Below are positions 13,717 to 22,374 of a stretch of DNA of 24,381 nt, in pieces. The DNA is from Syntrophaceae bacterium UBA6109 (lineage in GTDB: Bacteria > Desulfobacterota > Syntrophia > Syntrophales > UBA6109). The notes below the pieces were generated by a model, which saw only the letters and a list, made by a program, of their open reading frames with translations, was not told the origin of the DNA and searched no databases. A program made the position numbers and the translations under genes. The stretch lies in contig DIWJ01000068.1 in NCBI GenBank assembly GCA_002428445.1, positions 1 through 24,381 on the forward strand, given 5' to 3'. Numbering within the stretch: the stretch's first letter is position 1; the number at the start of each line of letters is the position of its first letter.

Positions 13717-16104
13717 TCATGACGCGGCCCGTCCCGTTCCTCTGTCCGCGAGTACGTCCCGGACTTTGAGCGAAAGTTCCTGAACGGAAAAGGGCTTCTG
13801 GATGAAGCCCAGGCAGCCGCGTTCCATGATTTCCCGCGCCTGCCCGTTGAGGCTGTAACCGCTGGCCAGGAGGACCTTCACGTCCGGACGGACGGCCCGG
13901 AGTTGATCGAAGGTCTCGGCGCCGCTCATGCCCGGCATGATCATATCCAGGATCACCAGGCTGATGTCGCTGCACCGCGACCGATACAGTTCAATCGCCT
14001 CCCGGCCGCCCTGCGCCGTCAGAACGCAGTACCCCAAGGCGCTCAGGATGTCTTTCGTCACGTTGAGGATGACTTCCTCGTCTTCCACGACAAGGACGGT
14101 TTCCGTCCCCGGGACGATTGTCTCCTTCTCCTTTGGCTCGGGAGCGGGGGCCTTGTCCGTCGCGGGGAGATAAATCATGAAGGTGGTGCCGTGTCCCTTT
14201 TCGCTGTAAACGTTGATGACGCCCCCGTGCCCCTGGACGATTCCGTAGACGGAGGCCAGCCCCAGACCCGTCCCGCGCCCCATCTCCTTGGTTGTGAAGA
14301 ACGGCTCGAAGATCCTCCGCCGCGTGCTTTCATCCATGCCTACGCCGGTATCGGTCACACCGATCTTCACGTAACGGCCCGGAGCGATGCCCAGGGAGGC
14401 GGTATAGAACTTGTCCAGGACGACGTTCTGAGTCTCAAGGAAGATTTCGCCGCCGGCCGGCATCGCCTGCCAGGCGTTGACGAAGAGATTCAGCAGGACC
14501 TGTTCGATCTGGGTTCGGTCCGCCTCGACGAGCCAGAGTCCCTCGCCGAACTTCTCGTGGAGCGAAATCTCCTTCTTCGTGCGCCCGAACATCCGGGCCG
14601 TCTCGCCCACGACGAGGTTCAGGTCCGTTGCCTGGACTTCATATTTTCCTCCGCGCGCGAACCCGAGGAGCTGCCGGGTCAGGCCGGCGCCGCTCTGCAC
14701 CTGCCGCTCGATCGCCTTGAGCTTTTCGTAGCAGGGGTCGGAAGGCGGCATGTTCAGAAGCATGATCGAGGCGTACCCCTGGATGCTCATGAGGAGATTG
14801 TTGAAATCGTGGGCGATCCCGCCGGCCAGCGTACCGATGGCCTCCATCTTCCGGGCTTGAAGGAGCTGGAACTCCAGCTGTTTCTGGTGCGTGATGTCGC
14901 GGATCATGTTCAGCGTCGCCGGCCGGCCTTCCCAGAGGATCTGCGTGGCGCTGAGCTCGACGGAATATTCGACACCGTGGCGGTTGATGATCCGGAAGGG
15001 ATAGGTGCCGGGCAGCGCTTCGCCGCGGATTCGTTTCTCGTGGGCGGAAAGGACCATGTCGCGGTCCTCCGGGTGGACATGTTCGATGAAGGGAATGCGG
15101 GCAAGCTCTTCCGCCGAGAATCCGGTCATCGCCAGCACCGTGGGATTGGGAAACTTGATCACGCCGTCCTGGGCAACGAAGATGGCATCGCTCGCCTTTT
15201 CGGAAATCAGGCGGTACTTCTCCTCGGAGATTCGCAGCGCCTGCTCCGCCTGGATGCGCCTGGTGATGTCCAGGAGGGAGGCGACGCTCTGCCTCGTCCC
15301 GGGAATGACGGATACGGTGTTGATCACGTTCTTTTCATTCCCGCGCCGGTCCAGAAGCCGGAATTCGTACTGGCGGGGGGCGGATGCCGGGTCGCTGCGC
15401 CGCCCCTCGTGGTAGGATCGCATCTTCTTCAGGTCGTCGGGATGCACGAACTCCGTCCATTTTTTCCCGGCGATCTCGCCGCTCGAAAAACCCGTCAGCG
15501 TCTCGATCTCCTGGTTCGCAAGGACGATGGTCGCGTCTTCCTCGACGATGATCGTGGCCGTCCCCGTATTCTCGAAAATCGTCCGGTAACGCGCTTCCGA
15601 CTGTTTGAGGGCCTCTTCCACGGCGACGCGTTCGGAGATGTCGCGGACATATTCGATGATGCCCAGCGTCTCGCCCGTGGACGGATCCTTGATGAACGGG
15701 ATGGAATACAGGTGGAGCCATCCCGCTGTTTCTCCGCCGGGTCCGAGCCGTGGAACGGTCTCGTCGCTGCCGTTTCCCGAGGCAAGCGTTCTTGCCGTCG
15801 GACAGAGCACGCAGGGCTCGGATCGTCCGTGGTAGGCTTCAAAACACTTTCTGCCCACGAGCGGCATGGCATGGGCGTACCATTGTTCCATCACCGGATT
15901 GGTCAGGAGGATCGTCAGATCGCGGTCCAGGATGCTGATCCCGTCGGGAAGACCCGCGAGGAGACTGTTGAGGAAATGCATGACGATCTCCTGGGGCGCC
16001 GCTCCGTCCCGCCCGGCAGGTCCGCCGCGCCCCGCCACGGCGAAGATCCAGCGCCGAACCGCTTCCAGTTTGTCGACCATCGCTCGTTCTTGTTCGTCCG
16101 TCAT
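13717..16104 (-). CDS. Hybrid histidine kinase: three PAS domains, HisKA, HATPase, receiver
   Basis: This is a cytosolic kinase of 795 residues. PAS1 (about 42-165) carries a Cys cluster, Cys87, Cys98 and Cys101 (RSEPCVLCP), that could sense redox state or bind a metal. PAS2 (about 172-290) and PAS3 (about 296-412) each show the FTGFS-like and HPED/HPDD patterns. The phosphoacceptor is His432 (GGIAHDFNN). The ATPase domain has [20 protein letters not shown] and [11 protein letters not shown]. The receiver has VLVVEDEE and Asp720 in [15 protein letters not shown] 16104 is chosen because AGGAG lies eight bases upstream; the frame stays open to 16275 but without family sequence. It is divergent from the ABC importer operon and 295 bases upstream of the receiver-protein gene, which may be its partner. 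Confidence 0.93.
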   Translation of the reverse strand: MTDEQERAMVDKLEAVRRWIFAVAGRGGPAGRDGAAPQEIVMHFLNSLLAGLPDGISILDRDLTILLTNPVMEQWYAHAMPLVGRKCFEAYHGRSEPCVLCPTARTLASGNGSDETVPRLGPGGETAGWLHLYSIPFIKDPSTGETLGIIEYVRDISERVAVEEALKQSEARYRTIFENTGTATIIVEEDATIVLANQEIETLTGFSSGEIAGKKWTEFVHPDDLKKMRSYHEGRRSDPASAPRQYEFRLLDRRGNEKNVINTVSVIPGTRQSVASLLDITRRIQAEQALRISEEKYRLISEKASDAIFVAQDGVIKFPNPTVLAMTGFSAEELARIPFIEHVHPEDRDMVLSAHEKRIRGEALPGTYPFRIINRHGVEYSVELSATQILWEGRPATLNMIRDITHQKQLEFQLLQARKMEAIGTLAGGIAHDFNNLLMSIQGYASIMLLNMPPSDPCYEKLKAIERQVQSGAGLTRQLLGFARGGKYEVQATDLNLVVGETARMFGRTKKEISLHEKFGEGLWLVEADRTQIEQVLLNLFVNAWQAMPAGGEIFLETQNVVLDKFYTASLGIAPGRYVKIGVTDTGVGMDESTRRRIFEPFFTTKEMGRGTGLGLASVYGIVQGHGGVINVYSEKGHGTTFMIYLPATDKAPAPEPKEKETIVPGTETVLVVEDEEVILNVTKDILSALGYCVLTAQGGREAIELYRSRCSDISLVILDMIMPGMSGAETFDQLRAVRPDVKVLLASGYSLNGQAREIMERGCLGFIQKPFSVQELSLKVRDVLADRGTGRAAS

Positions 16105-16261
16105 TTCCGTCACTCCTGCACGGATCGCACCTGCCGGGAGGCCCCTTGAAAAATGGACCTGCCCGCCCGAAAGACACCCGAACCCGCTTTTCCGCCGTGC
16201 CGCCGCTCCCCCACCGCCATGGGAGCACGTCCGCGAAAATGACCGGGATGCGATGATAATA

Positions 16262-16272
16262 CAATGATATTG
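16262..16272. promoter_or_regulatory. Short palindrome CAATGATATTG
   Basis: CAAT and ATTG arms flank GAT in an AT-rich patch that would coincide with the transcription start of the leftward kinase promoter. A small operator is possible. The palindrome is short and could be chance. Confidence 0.25.
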
Positions 16273-16277
16273 CATGG

Positions 16278-16306
16278 AGAATACCTTGCAGCCCGGATGC
16301 GGTCAA
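16278..16306 (-). promoter_or_regulatory. Candidate sigma-70-type promoter of the triple-PAS kinase
   Basis: On the minus strand TTGACC (16301-16306, five of six matches) is followed after 17 bases by TATTCT (16278-16283, four of six). Transcription would start near 16270 and leave a leader of about 165 bases before the kinase ATG. Confidence 0.5.
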
Positions 16307-16333
16307 GAGCTTTTGCAGGGGCGGGGCGGCTTC

Positions 16334-16362
16334 TTGACAGGGGCGGCGAATTTGATTATGTT
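16334..16362 (+). promoter_or_regulatory. Sigma-70-type promoter of the ABC importer operon
   Basis: A perfect TTGACA (16334-16339) is followed after 17 bases by TATGTT (16357-16362, four of six matches). Transcription would start near 16369, giving a leader of about 120 bases before the binding-protein ATG at 16492. Confidence 0.6.
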
Positions 16363-16376
16363 GGGCAACCTCGAAA

Positions 16377-16410
16377 GTCCCCGCTCGCCAACAGAAGACA
16401 TGCCGGGGAC
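16377..16410 (+). other. Hairpin in the leader of the importer operon
   Basis: GTCCCCG (16377-16383) and CGGGGAC (16404-16410) form a perfect 7-base stem around a 20-base loop, close to the expected 5' end of the message. It could stabilise the transcript or be part of a regulatory leader. I do not recognise a known riboswitch class. Confidence 0.4.
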
Positions 16411-16491
16411 GGGCGTTTCCTGCCGGTGAGGATGGTCGCTGCATCGAATCGGATTTCGCTAGTCATCAGGACAGGAAAGGAGATTTTCGGT

Positions 16492-17250
16492 ATGAAGAAA
16501 CGGTTATGCGTCTTAGGCATTGCGCTGTCGGTCCTCCTGATCGCCGCTTCGTCGGGTCTTGCCCAGGACAAGGTTCTTATCAACGGCATCGACGCCAATT
16601 TCCCCCCCTTCGCCTACGTGGACAAAACGGGCGCCCCGGATGGATTCGACGTAAAGGCGCTCGATTGGATCGCGAAGGAAATGGGCTTCAAGGTCAAGCA
16701 CCAACCGATGGACTGGGACGGAATCGTCCCCAGTCTCAAGGCAAAGAAGATCGACATCATCGCCTCGGGCCTGAGCATCACCGACGAGCGCAGGAAGCAG
16801 GTCGCTTATTCCATTCCCTACTGGACGATCAAGCAGGTCCTGGTGGCCAAGAAGGATGCGAAGATCACTCCCGAGAAGGCGCTTTCCGGCGGCAACAAGA
16901 TCGGCGTCCAGCGCGGCACATCCGAAGCGAAATGGATGGATGAGAACCTGATCAAGAAGGCCGGAAAGAAATTTTCTCTCGTTCAGTACGATTCCGCGCC
17001 GCTGGCGGTCGAGGACGTTTTGAACGGACGGATCGTCGCTGCGGCCATGGATGACGCCCCCGCGATGGACGCGGCAAAGAAGAAACCCGTCAAGATCATC
17101 GGCGGCTTCGGGATGGCGGACGAACAGTTCGGTTACGCCGTACGCCAGGAGGACAAGGAGCTGCTCGGCAAGATCGATCAGGGTCTGAAAAAGCTGATGG
17201 CGACCCCCTACTGGGGAGAGTTGAAGAAGAAATATCTCGAAGCCAAGTAG
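16492..17250 (+). CDS. ABC importer substrate-binding protein, polar amino acid type
   Basis: This periplasmic binding protein of family 3 (SBP_bac_3, HisJ/GlnH type) is 252 residues. Its signal peptide is MKKRLCVLGIALSVLLIAAS with probable cleavage after GLA (residue 24). Domain landmarks are NGIDANFPPFAYVD (31-44), GFDVKALDWIAKEMG (51-65), MDWDGIVPSLKAKKIDII (73-90) and SITDERRKQVAYSIPY (95-110). Arg100 in the last segment corresponds to the Arg that binds the ligand carboxylate in HisJ. VQRGTSEAKW (139-148) begins lobe 2, and MDDAPAMD (186-193) is near the usual ligand Asp. The ligand is likely an amino acid or similar small carboxylate, but its identity cannot be told. ATG 16492 has AAAGGAG ten bases upstream. 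A terminator follows the gene, so the binding protein is probably made in excess of the membrane components. Confidence 0.94.
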   Translation: MKKRLCVLGIALSVLLIAASSGLAQDKVLINGIDANFPPFAYVDKTGAPDGFDVKALDWIAKEMGFKVKHQPMDWDGIVPSLKAKKIDIIASGLSITDERRKQVAYSIPYWTIKQVLVAKKDAKITPEKALSGGNKIGVQRGTSEAKWMDENLIKKAGKKFSLVQYDSAPLAVEDVLNGRIVAAAMDDAPAMDAAKKKPVKIIGGFGMADEQFGYAVRQEDKELLGKIDQGLKKLMATPYWGELKKKYLEAK

Positions 17251-17276
17251 GCCCCCTGGATGCCTGTTCCGCACGG

Positions 17277-17316
17277 ATGGAAGGCCCCGGCACGGCACGG
17301 CGCCTTCCATTTTTTT
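17277..17316 (+). terminator. Intrinsic terminator after the binding-protein gene
   Basis: ATGGAAGGC (17277-17285) and GCCTTCCAT (17302-17310) form a perfect 9-base stem, followed directly by a run of seven T (17310-17316). It lies inside the operon, before the permease genes. Leaky termination here would give more binding protein than transporter, a known arrangement in ABC import operons. Confidence 0.8.
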
Positions 17317-17360
17317 GCCAGGGACAATTTCTCTGCCGACGCCCGGAAGGTGTTCGTTCT

Positions 17361-18038
17361 ATGCCGGAAAGTCTGATCGCCGTCATTGACGCCCTGCCCT
17401 ACCTCCTGGAGGGCTCCTTCGTCACGATCGTTGTCGTCCTGGGCGCCATGGGCTTCGGCTTTCTACTCGGCGTCCCGCTGGCCGTGGGCCACGTCTACGG
17501 GACGCCGGCGCTGAAGCGGGCCGTTTCGGTCTACGTGTGGTTCTTCCGCGGCATCCCCCTTCTGGTTCTTCTGTTTCTCTTCTACTTCGGACTCTGCACG
17601 CTGCTCGACATCAACCTGTCGGCATTCGTCGTGGCGATCGCCGTCCTGGGGCTCATCAGCTCCGCGTACCAGTCGCAGATCTTCCGGGGCGCGATCCTTT
17701 CGCTCCCGGAAGGTCAGTTCAAGGCCGCCCGTGCGCTGGGGATGAGCGACCGGCAGGCCCTGACGAACGTCATCCTGCCGCAGGCTCTGCGGCTGTCGAT
17801 TCCGGGCTGGTCGAACGAATATTCCATCCTTCTCAAGGATTCGGCCGTCACCTATGCCCTGGGGGTTGCAGAGATCATGGCCCGCGCTCATTTCGTCGCG
17901 ACAAGGACCTATCAGCAACTCCCCCTGTACCTGGCGGCGGGAGTCCTGTTTCTCGTCCTGACCTATCTGGGCGTCAAGGGTCTTCGCCTGCTGGAAGAGA
18001 AGATCCGCATTCCCGGGTACGCCACACACGGAAGTTGA
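17361..18038 (+). CDS. ABC importer permease, polar amino acid type (first)
   Basis: This inner-membrane permease of the HisM/GlnP type has 225 residues and about five hydrophobic helices. These include VTIVVVLGAMGFGFLLGVPLAV near the start and PLYLAAGVLFLVLTYLGV near the end. WFFRGIPLLVLLFLFYFGL is the family's typical second-helix region. The EAA loop that contacts the ATPase is GQFKAARALGMSDRQALTNV followed by ILPQALRLSIPG. ATG 17361 has GGAAGG ten bases upstream; a longer in-frame opening would start inside the terminator. Its stop is two bases before the ATPase start. The pair with the second permease suggests a heterodimeric channel. Confidence 0.93.
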   Translation: MPESLIAVIDALPYLLEGSFVTIVVVLGAMGFGFLLGVPLAVGHVYGTPALKRAVSVYVWFFRGIPLLVLLFLFYFGLCTLLDINLSAFVVAIAVLGLISSAYQSQIFRGAILSLPEGQFKAARALGMSDRQALTNVILPQALRLSIPGWSNEYSILLKDSAVTYALGVAEIMARAHFVATRTYQQLPLYLAAGVLFLVLTYLGVKGLRLLEEKIRIPGYATHGS

Positions 18039-18040
18039 TC

Positions 18041-18805
18041 ATGCAAAACGAAACACCCATTCTCCGCATCGAGAACGTCTCCAAGCGCTATGGGAAACGG
18101 GAGGTCCTCCAGGGCGTCTCCCTGTCCGTCCGCAAGGGCGATCTCAAGATCCTGATCGGTCCCTCCGGCGCCGGCAAAAGCACGCTTCTGCAGTGCATCA
18201 ACTTCCTCGTGAAGCCCGATGAAGGCCGCGTCTGGCTCGAAGGGGAAGAGGTGAAGCTCTCCCACAAGAAGGACCTGTACGCCTATCGCCAGAAGGTGGG
18301 GATGATCTTCCAGGACTTCAACCTCTTCGACCACCTGAGCGCCATTGAGAACGTCATGATCGGCCTGATCAAGGTCAAGGGGATGACCCGGGAGGCGGCG
18401 CAGGCAAGGGCCCAGCTGGAACTGGAACGCGTCGGCCTCAGGGACCACACCGCCAAGTATCCCGCGCAATTGTCCGGAGGGCAGAAACAGCGGGTCTCGA
18501 TCGCCCGGGCGCTGGCCATGGACCCGAAGGTCATGCTCCTGGACGAGCCCACCTCCGCGCTCGATCCGGAACTGGTCGGGGAGGTCCAGGCCGCAATCCG
18601 CGAACTGGGAAAGAACGGCATGACGATGATCATGGCCACGCACCAGCTCTCCTTCGCCAGCTCGTTCGCCAGCGAGATCGTCTTCATGGAAGAGGGCCGG
18701 ATCATCGAGACCGGCCCGCCGGAAAAGATCCTGATGCGGGCCGACTGCGCGCGGACACGGGAGTTCTGCGCCAAGATCACCGAACTGTACGGAGAGGCCC
18801 GCTGA
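18041..18805 (+). CDS. ABC importer ATPase, polar amino acid type
   Basis: This cytosolic ATPase (GlnQ/HisP type) has 254 residues. Walker A is GPSGAGKST (40-48), the Q loop is MIFQDFNLF, the signature is LSGGQKQRVSIARAL, Walker B is VMLLDEPTSALD and the H-loop His is in MATHQLSFA. All catalytic residues are present. It would power both permeases flanking it. The start has GGAAG shortly upstream and overlaps nothing; the gene begins two bases after the first permease and ends two bases before the second, so the three are co-translated. An insert of a few residues (SHKKDLYAYRQK) before the Q loop is within the family's range. Confidence 0.95.
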   Translation: MQNETPILRIENVSKRYGKREVLQGVSLSVRKGDLKILIGPSGAGKSTLLQCINFLVKPDEGRVWLEGEEVKLSHKKDLYAYRQKVGMIFQDFNLFDHLSAIENVMIGLIKVKGMTREAAQARAQLELERVGLRDHTAKYPAQLSGGQKQRVSIARALAMDPKVMLLDEPTSALDPELVGEVQAAIRELGKNGMTMIMATHQLSFASSFASEIVFMEEGRIIETGPPEKILMRADCARTREFCAKITELYGEAR

Positions 18806-18807
18806 AA

Positions 18808-19485
18808 ATGGAGGAGCTGCTGTACATCCAGAGCGAAGTGGCGCCGGCCCTCTGGCGGGGCCTGCTGGTGAGCCTGCAGCTCATCGTGCCGTCGGCGGTC
18901 TGCGGAATGGTCATCGGCATCCTTGTCGGGGTGGTGCGCGTCTACGGGAGCAGGCCCCTGCGGGCGCTGGCGGACGTCTACGTGATGCTCTTCCGCGGGA
19001 TCCCCCTGGTGGTGCAGCTCTTCATCTGGTACTTCGGGCTTCCCTATCTCAACATCTATCTGACACCGTTCGTCGCCGCCGTCGTCGGCTTCTCGCTTTG
19101 CAACGGCGCCTACCACTCCGAGTATATCCGGGGGGCGCTTCTTTCCATCCGCAGAGGCCAGATGCTGGCAGCCCTGTCGCTCGGTTTTTCCAAGATCCAG
19201 ATGGTCTTCTCCGTCGTCCTCCCCCAGGCGATGCGCCTCGCGCTTCCCGGGTGCGGAAACGAATTCATCTACCTCATCAAGTATTCTTCACTCGCCTACA
19301 TGATCACCTGCATCGAGCTCACGGGGGAAGGAAAGATTCTGGCCTCCAATTCCTTCAAGTACACGGAGATCTTCCTTCTGGTGGGGGCGTGCTATCTGCT
19401 GCTGACGTCCCTCGCCGGCTTTCTCCTGAACCGCATCGAAGACCGGCTCATGATCCCCGGCTTCGAACACCACAGGATGGGATGA
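18808..19485 (+). CDS. ABC importer permease, polar amino acid type (second)
   Basis: This second inner-membrane permease has 225 residues. WRGLLVSLQLIVPSAVCGMV is the first helix region, LFRGIPLVVQLFIWYFGLPY the typical second, and GQMLAALSLGFSKIQMVFSV plus VLPQAMRLALPG the EAA loop. The C-terminal helix is IFLLVGACYLLLTSLAG. It is as long as the first permease but clearly diverged from it, fitting a heterodimer. A GGAGAGG Shine-Dalgarno lies inside the end of the ATPase gene. Its stop overlaps the ATG of the FAD dehydrogenase gene (ATGA), so that gene is coupled to the importer. Confidence 0.93.
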   Translation: MEELLYIQSEVAPALWRGLLVSLQLIVPSAVCGMVIGILVGVVRVYGSRPLRALADVYVMLFRGIPLVVQLFIWYFGLPYLNIYLTPFVAAVVGFSLCNGAYHSEYIRGALLSIRRGQMLAALSLGFSKIQMVFSVVLPQAMRLALPGCGNEFIYLIKYSSLAYMITCIELTGEGKILASNSFKYTEIFLLVGACYLLLTSLAGFLLNRIEDRLMIPGFEHHRMG

Positions 19486-20879
19486 TGTCGATTTTTCTGC
19501 CGATCGGCGAAGAGGTGCTGAAGGAGATCCGGGATGCCCTCGGAAGCGAAGCCGTCGTCGCCGAACCGGAACAGATCGCCCCGTTCGCAAAAGACGAAAC
19601 CGTCGGCCTCGCCCGGATGCCGGAGCTTGTCGTCGAGCCGAGCGAAGTGGCCCAGATCCAGGCCCTGCTGAGGCTGGCAAACCTCCATCGCTTTCCCGTG
19701 ACGCCGCGGGGCCTGGGAACGGGTTTGGCGGGAGGCGCCGTTCCTTTCTGCGGGGGCGTCGTCCTCTCCATGGCCCGGATGAACCGGATCCTCCTGATCG
19801 ACGGCCAGAACTTACTGGCCGAGGTCGAACCCGGCGTCCGGACTGCTGCCCTGCGGGAGGCGGCGCGGACGCGGGGCCTTTTCTACCCGCCCGATCCCGC
19901 GAGCATCGACAAGTGTTCCGTCGGCGGCAACGTCTCGACCAATGCCGGCGGACCGGCCTGCGTGAAATACGGGACGACGCGGGACTACGTCATGGGACTG
20001 GAGGTCGTCCTGCCCACGGGAGATCTCATCTCCGCGGGCGTGCGGACGCGCAAGGGCGTCGTCGGTTACGATCTCGCCCGCCTGATCGTCGGGTCCGAGG
20101 GGACCCTGGGCGTCATCACGCGGCTCGTCCTGAAACTGCTCGCGGCGCCTGTATCGGTTGCCACGATGGCCGCGGTCTTCGACAAGCTGCCGGAGGCCCT
20201 GCAGGCAGTGACGGCCCTCCTGGCAGCCGGACATGTTCCCTCCGCCGTCGAGTTCCTCGACCGGCGGTGCCTCTCGCTCGTCGCCGACCTGCTTCCCTTC
20301 CCGGGCATGAAGGAAGCGGGCGCGTTCCTGCTCGTCGAGACCGACGGGAATCCGGAAGTCGTCGCAGGAGAGGTTGACGCCATGGCGCGGATCTGCCGGG
20401 ACGGCGGGGCGAAGGAACTCCTCAGCGCGCCGGAGGGCGATATCCGGGAGCGGATATGGGAGGTGCGCCGGGAGATCTCCAAGCGCATCGAGGAACGCCA
20501 TGCAGAGCTCGACATCCACGAAGACATCGCCGTCCCCATCGGGCGCATCGCGGAGTTTGCCGGCGGCCTGCCCGCCCTCGAAGACCGCTACGGCATGATG
20601 ATCTATACCTTCGGCCACGCCGGAGACGGGAACCTGCACCTCAATATCACCGCCGAGGGAACGCCGGAGCCGGGGCGCATCGAAGAGGGAATCTGCGCGG
20701 TCCTGGAACGGGTGCTCGCCATGGGCGGGACGATTTCCGGAGAGCACGGCATCGGGCTCCTGAAGAAGCCCTACATCGGCATGGAGATCTCCCCGGCGAG
20801 CCTCCGCCTGCAGCGGGGCATCAAGCGCCTGTTCGATCCGCGCGGGATACTGAACCCCGGGAAGATCTTTCCGGATTGA
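19482..20879 (+). CDS. FAD-linked 2-hydroxyacid dehydrogenase-like protein (GlcD/D-LDH family)
   Basis: The 465-residue protein is a vanillyl-alcohol-oxidase-type flavoprotein. The FAD-binding region (about 45-220) has PRGLGTGLAGGAVP (75-88), PPDPASIDKCSVGGNVSTNA (136-155), GGPACVKYGTTRDYV and LIVGSEGTLGVIT (201-213). The C-terminal oxidase half has HEDIAVPIGRI, the metal/substrate motif HAGDGNLHLN, SGEHGIGLLKK and FDPRGILNPGKIF. Relatives oxidise glycolate, D-lactate or other D-2-hydroxy acids and pass electrons to quinone, an Fe-S partner or an electron-transfer flavoprotein. No such partner is encoded next door. Two ATG codons in a row (19482 and 19485) are possible starts; the first overlaps the permease stop. 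Operon position suggests it acts on, or on a product of, the imported compound. Confidence 0.92.
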   Translation: MMSIFLPIGEEVLKEIRDALGSEAVVAEPEQIAPFAKDETVGLARMPELVVEPSEVAQIQALLRLANLHRFPVTPRGLGTGLAGGAVPFCGGVVLSMARMNRILLIDGQNLLAEVEPGVRTAALREAARTRGLFYPPDPASIDKCSVGGNVSTNAGGPACVKYGTTRDYVMGLEVVLPTGDLISAGVRTRKGVVGYDLARLIVGSEGTLGVITRLVLKLLAAPVSVATMAAVFDKLPEALQAVTALLAAGHVPSAVEFLDRRCLSLVADLLPFPGMKEAGAFLLVETDGNPEVVAGEVDAMARICRDGGAKELLSAPEGDIRERIWEVRREISKRIEERHAELDIHEDIAVPIGRIAEFAGGLPALEDRYGMMIYTFGHAGDGNLHLNITAEGTPEPGRIEEGICAVLERVLAMGGTISGEHGIGLLKKPYIGMEISPASLRLQRGIKRLFDPRGILNPGKIFPD

Positions 20880-20881
20880 CG

Positions 20882-20954
20882 CGGGAAGGATAGAGATGCG
20901 GCCATCGATCCTCCCGGCTCTGTCCGGACGCATGCAACGGATGCGCTGATCCGG
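20882..20954. terminator. Two hairpins between convergent genes
   Basis: The 87-base gap between the FAD dehydrogenase and the leftward outer-membrane factor holds two stems. CGGGAAGGAT (20882-20891) pairs with ATCCTCCCG (20908-20916) with one bulged base. CCGGA-CGCAT (20924-20933) pairs with ATGCG (20941-20945) and TCCGG (20950-20954) with a 4-base bulge. Neither has a long T-run. A shared terminator region is likely from position, but its strength cannot be judged. Confidence 0.4.
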
Positions 20955-20966
20955 TGTTTATCCCGC

Positions 20967-22373
20967 TTACGCACCGCATCCAAGCGTTTGATAGAGCGTA
21001 ATGGTGTTGGTCATCTGAATGAGGCGCAGGGCGATCAGCCCCTGCTGCGCGCTGAAGAGCGTCCGCTGCGCGTCAAGGACGCTCAAATAACTGTCGAGTC
21101 CTCTGGAATAGCGCAGATCGGCGAGACGATAGGTTTCGGCGACGGCCTCGACCAGCGACTGCTGCGCCGAGATCCGCCGGTTCACCGTGCCCCGTACGGC
21201 AAGGACATCGGCGACTTCCCGGAAGGCCGTCTGGATCGCTTTTTCGTATTGCGCCACGGAGATTTCCCTTTCCACCTTCGTGACGTCGTAGGCCGACCAG
21301 GTGCGCGCATCAAAGATCGGGATGGCGACCTGAGGTGCGAACATCCATGTTCCCGAGCCGGATTGGAAGAGCCCCGACAGGTCGGCGCTGGCGGTCCCGA
21401 TCGCGGTGGTCAGGGAAATGCGGGGGAAGAGGGCCGCGCGGGCGGCGCCGATATTGGCGTTGGCCGCCTTGAGCCGGTGTTCCGCCGCCAGGACGTCCGG
21501 CCGGCGAAGCAGGATCTCGGAAGACAGACCGGCGGAAATCTCCTTGAGCGGGCGGACACCCGCCAAGACGGACGGCAGGACCTCCCTTGGCAGCGGCGAT
21601 CCCACCAGGAGATTCAGGGCGTTTTCGTCCTGCGCCGTTACCTGCACGAAGCGGGCGAGGTCCCCCCGAACCGCATCCACCAGGCTCTGCGCCCGGCGCA
21701 AGTCCAGCTCGGTCGCAAGCCCGACATCGCAGCGCTTCCGGATCAGCTGATAGGCGTCTTCCTGCGTCTTCAATGTGGATTCCGTCAGTTGGAGGTTTTC
21801 CCGGTCCGCGGCAAGGGCCAGGTAGGCGCCGGCGACGGCGGACACCAGCAGGATCTGTGTGCTGCGGCGGGCTTCGTCCGTGGCCAGGTATTCTTCCAGC
21901 GCCCGGTCTTTCAGGCTGCGGATGCGGCCGAAGAAATCGATTTCCCAGGAACTGATGCCGAGATTCACGCCGTACTTCTCGGAGGTTCTGGCGCTTCCGG
22001 TGGAGGAAAGATCCGCCGGAACACGTTCGATCGATCCGCTTCCGACCGCCTGGACCGCCGGGAAGAGCTCGGCCCGTTGAACGCCGTAAAGCGCCCGCGC
22101 CCTCTCGACGTTCAAGGCAGCAAGGCGCAGATCGCGGTTGTTCTTCAGGGCGGTCTCGACGACTTCTTGCAGGCGTTCGTCGGCGAGGAATTCCCGCCAG
22201 GGCAAATCGGCCGCTGCCGGCGCCGATGGAGCAGGCTTCGTCTCGTCGTAGGCCGCGCCCGCAGGCCATCCGGCGGGAACGGGGGCGGCGGGCCGCGAGT
22301 ATTCAGGGGCCAATGTGCAGCCGCCGAGGAAGACGACGATCATGCCCGTGAGAAAAAACAGATTTCTATTCAT
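20967..22373 (-). CDS. Outer-membrane efflux lipoprotein, NodT family
   Basis: This is the outer-membrane channel of a tripartite efflux pump, 468 residues. The signal peptide ends in the lipobox LGGC with the lipidated Cys19, followed by TLAPEYSRPAAPVP, typical of NodT/OprM-type proteins. Two OEP repeats follow: LKNNRDLRLAALNVERARALYGVQ begins the first helical region, and the second shows RRPDVLAAEHRLKAANANIGAAR. The motif ISSWEIDFFGRIRSLKDRALE and the C-terminal SRGLDSYLSVLDAQRTLFSA are characteristic. ATG 22373 is chosen because the signal peptide starts there; GAGGG lies about nine bases upstream. The RND pump gene stops one base before this start, so the two are co-translated and should work together. 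Confidence 0.95.
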   Translation of the reverse strand: MNRNLFFLTGMIVVFLGGCTLAPEYSRPAAPVPAGWPAGAAYDETKPAPSAPAAADLPWREFLADERLQEVVETALKNNRDLRLAALNVERARALYGVQRAELFPAVQAVGSGSIERVPADLSSTGSARTSEKYGVNLGISSWEIDFFGRIRSLKDRALEEYLATDEARRSTQILLVSAVAGAYLALAADRENLQLTESTLKTQEDAYQLIRKRCDVGLATELDLRRAQSLVDAVRGDLARFVQVTAQDENALNLLVGSPLPREVLPSVLAGVRPLKEISAGLSSEILLRRPDVLAAEHRLKAANANIGAARAALFPRISLTTAIGTASADLSGLFQSGSGTWMFAPQVAIPIFDARTWSAYDVTKVEREISVAQYEKAIQTAFREVADVLAVRGTVNRRISAQQSLVEAVAETYRLADLRYSRGLDSYLSVLDAQRTLFSAQQGLIALRLIQMTNTITLYQTLGCGA

Positions 22374-22374
22374 A

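Larger units (their letters stand above)
16105..16491. other. Divergent regulatory region between the kinase and the importer
   Basis: This 387-base stretch contains no convincing gene. It holds a leftward promoter (16278-16306), a rightward promoter (16334-16362), a short palindrome (16262-16272) and a leader hairpin (16377-16410). The part from 16105 to 16260 is the probable leader of the kinase message, in which I see nothing else. Confidence 0.6.

Noticed and set aside
13903..16149. Long rightward open frame (748 codons) opposite the triple-PAS kinase
   Set aside because: The translation has no recognisable motif and mirrors the kinase codon pattern, so it is a shadow.
16369..16491. Riboswitch in the importer leader
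   Set aside because: Only one simple stem is evident; I could not match a known glycine, lysine or other riboswitch core.
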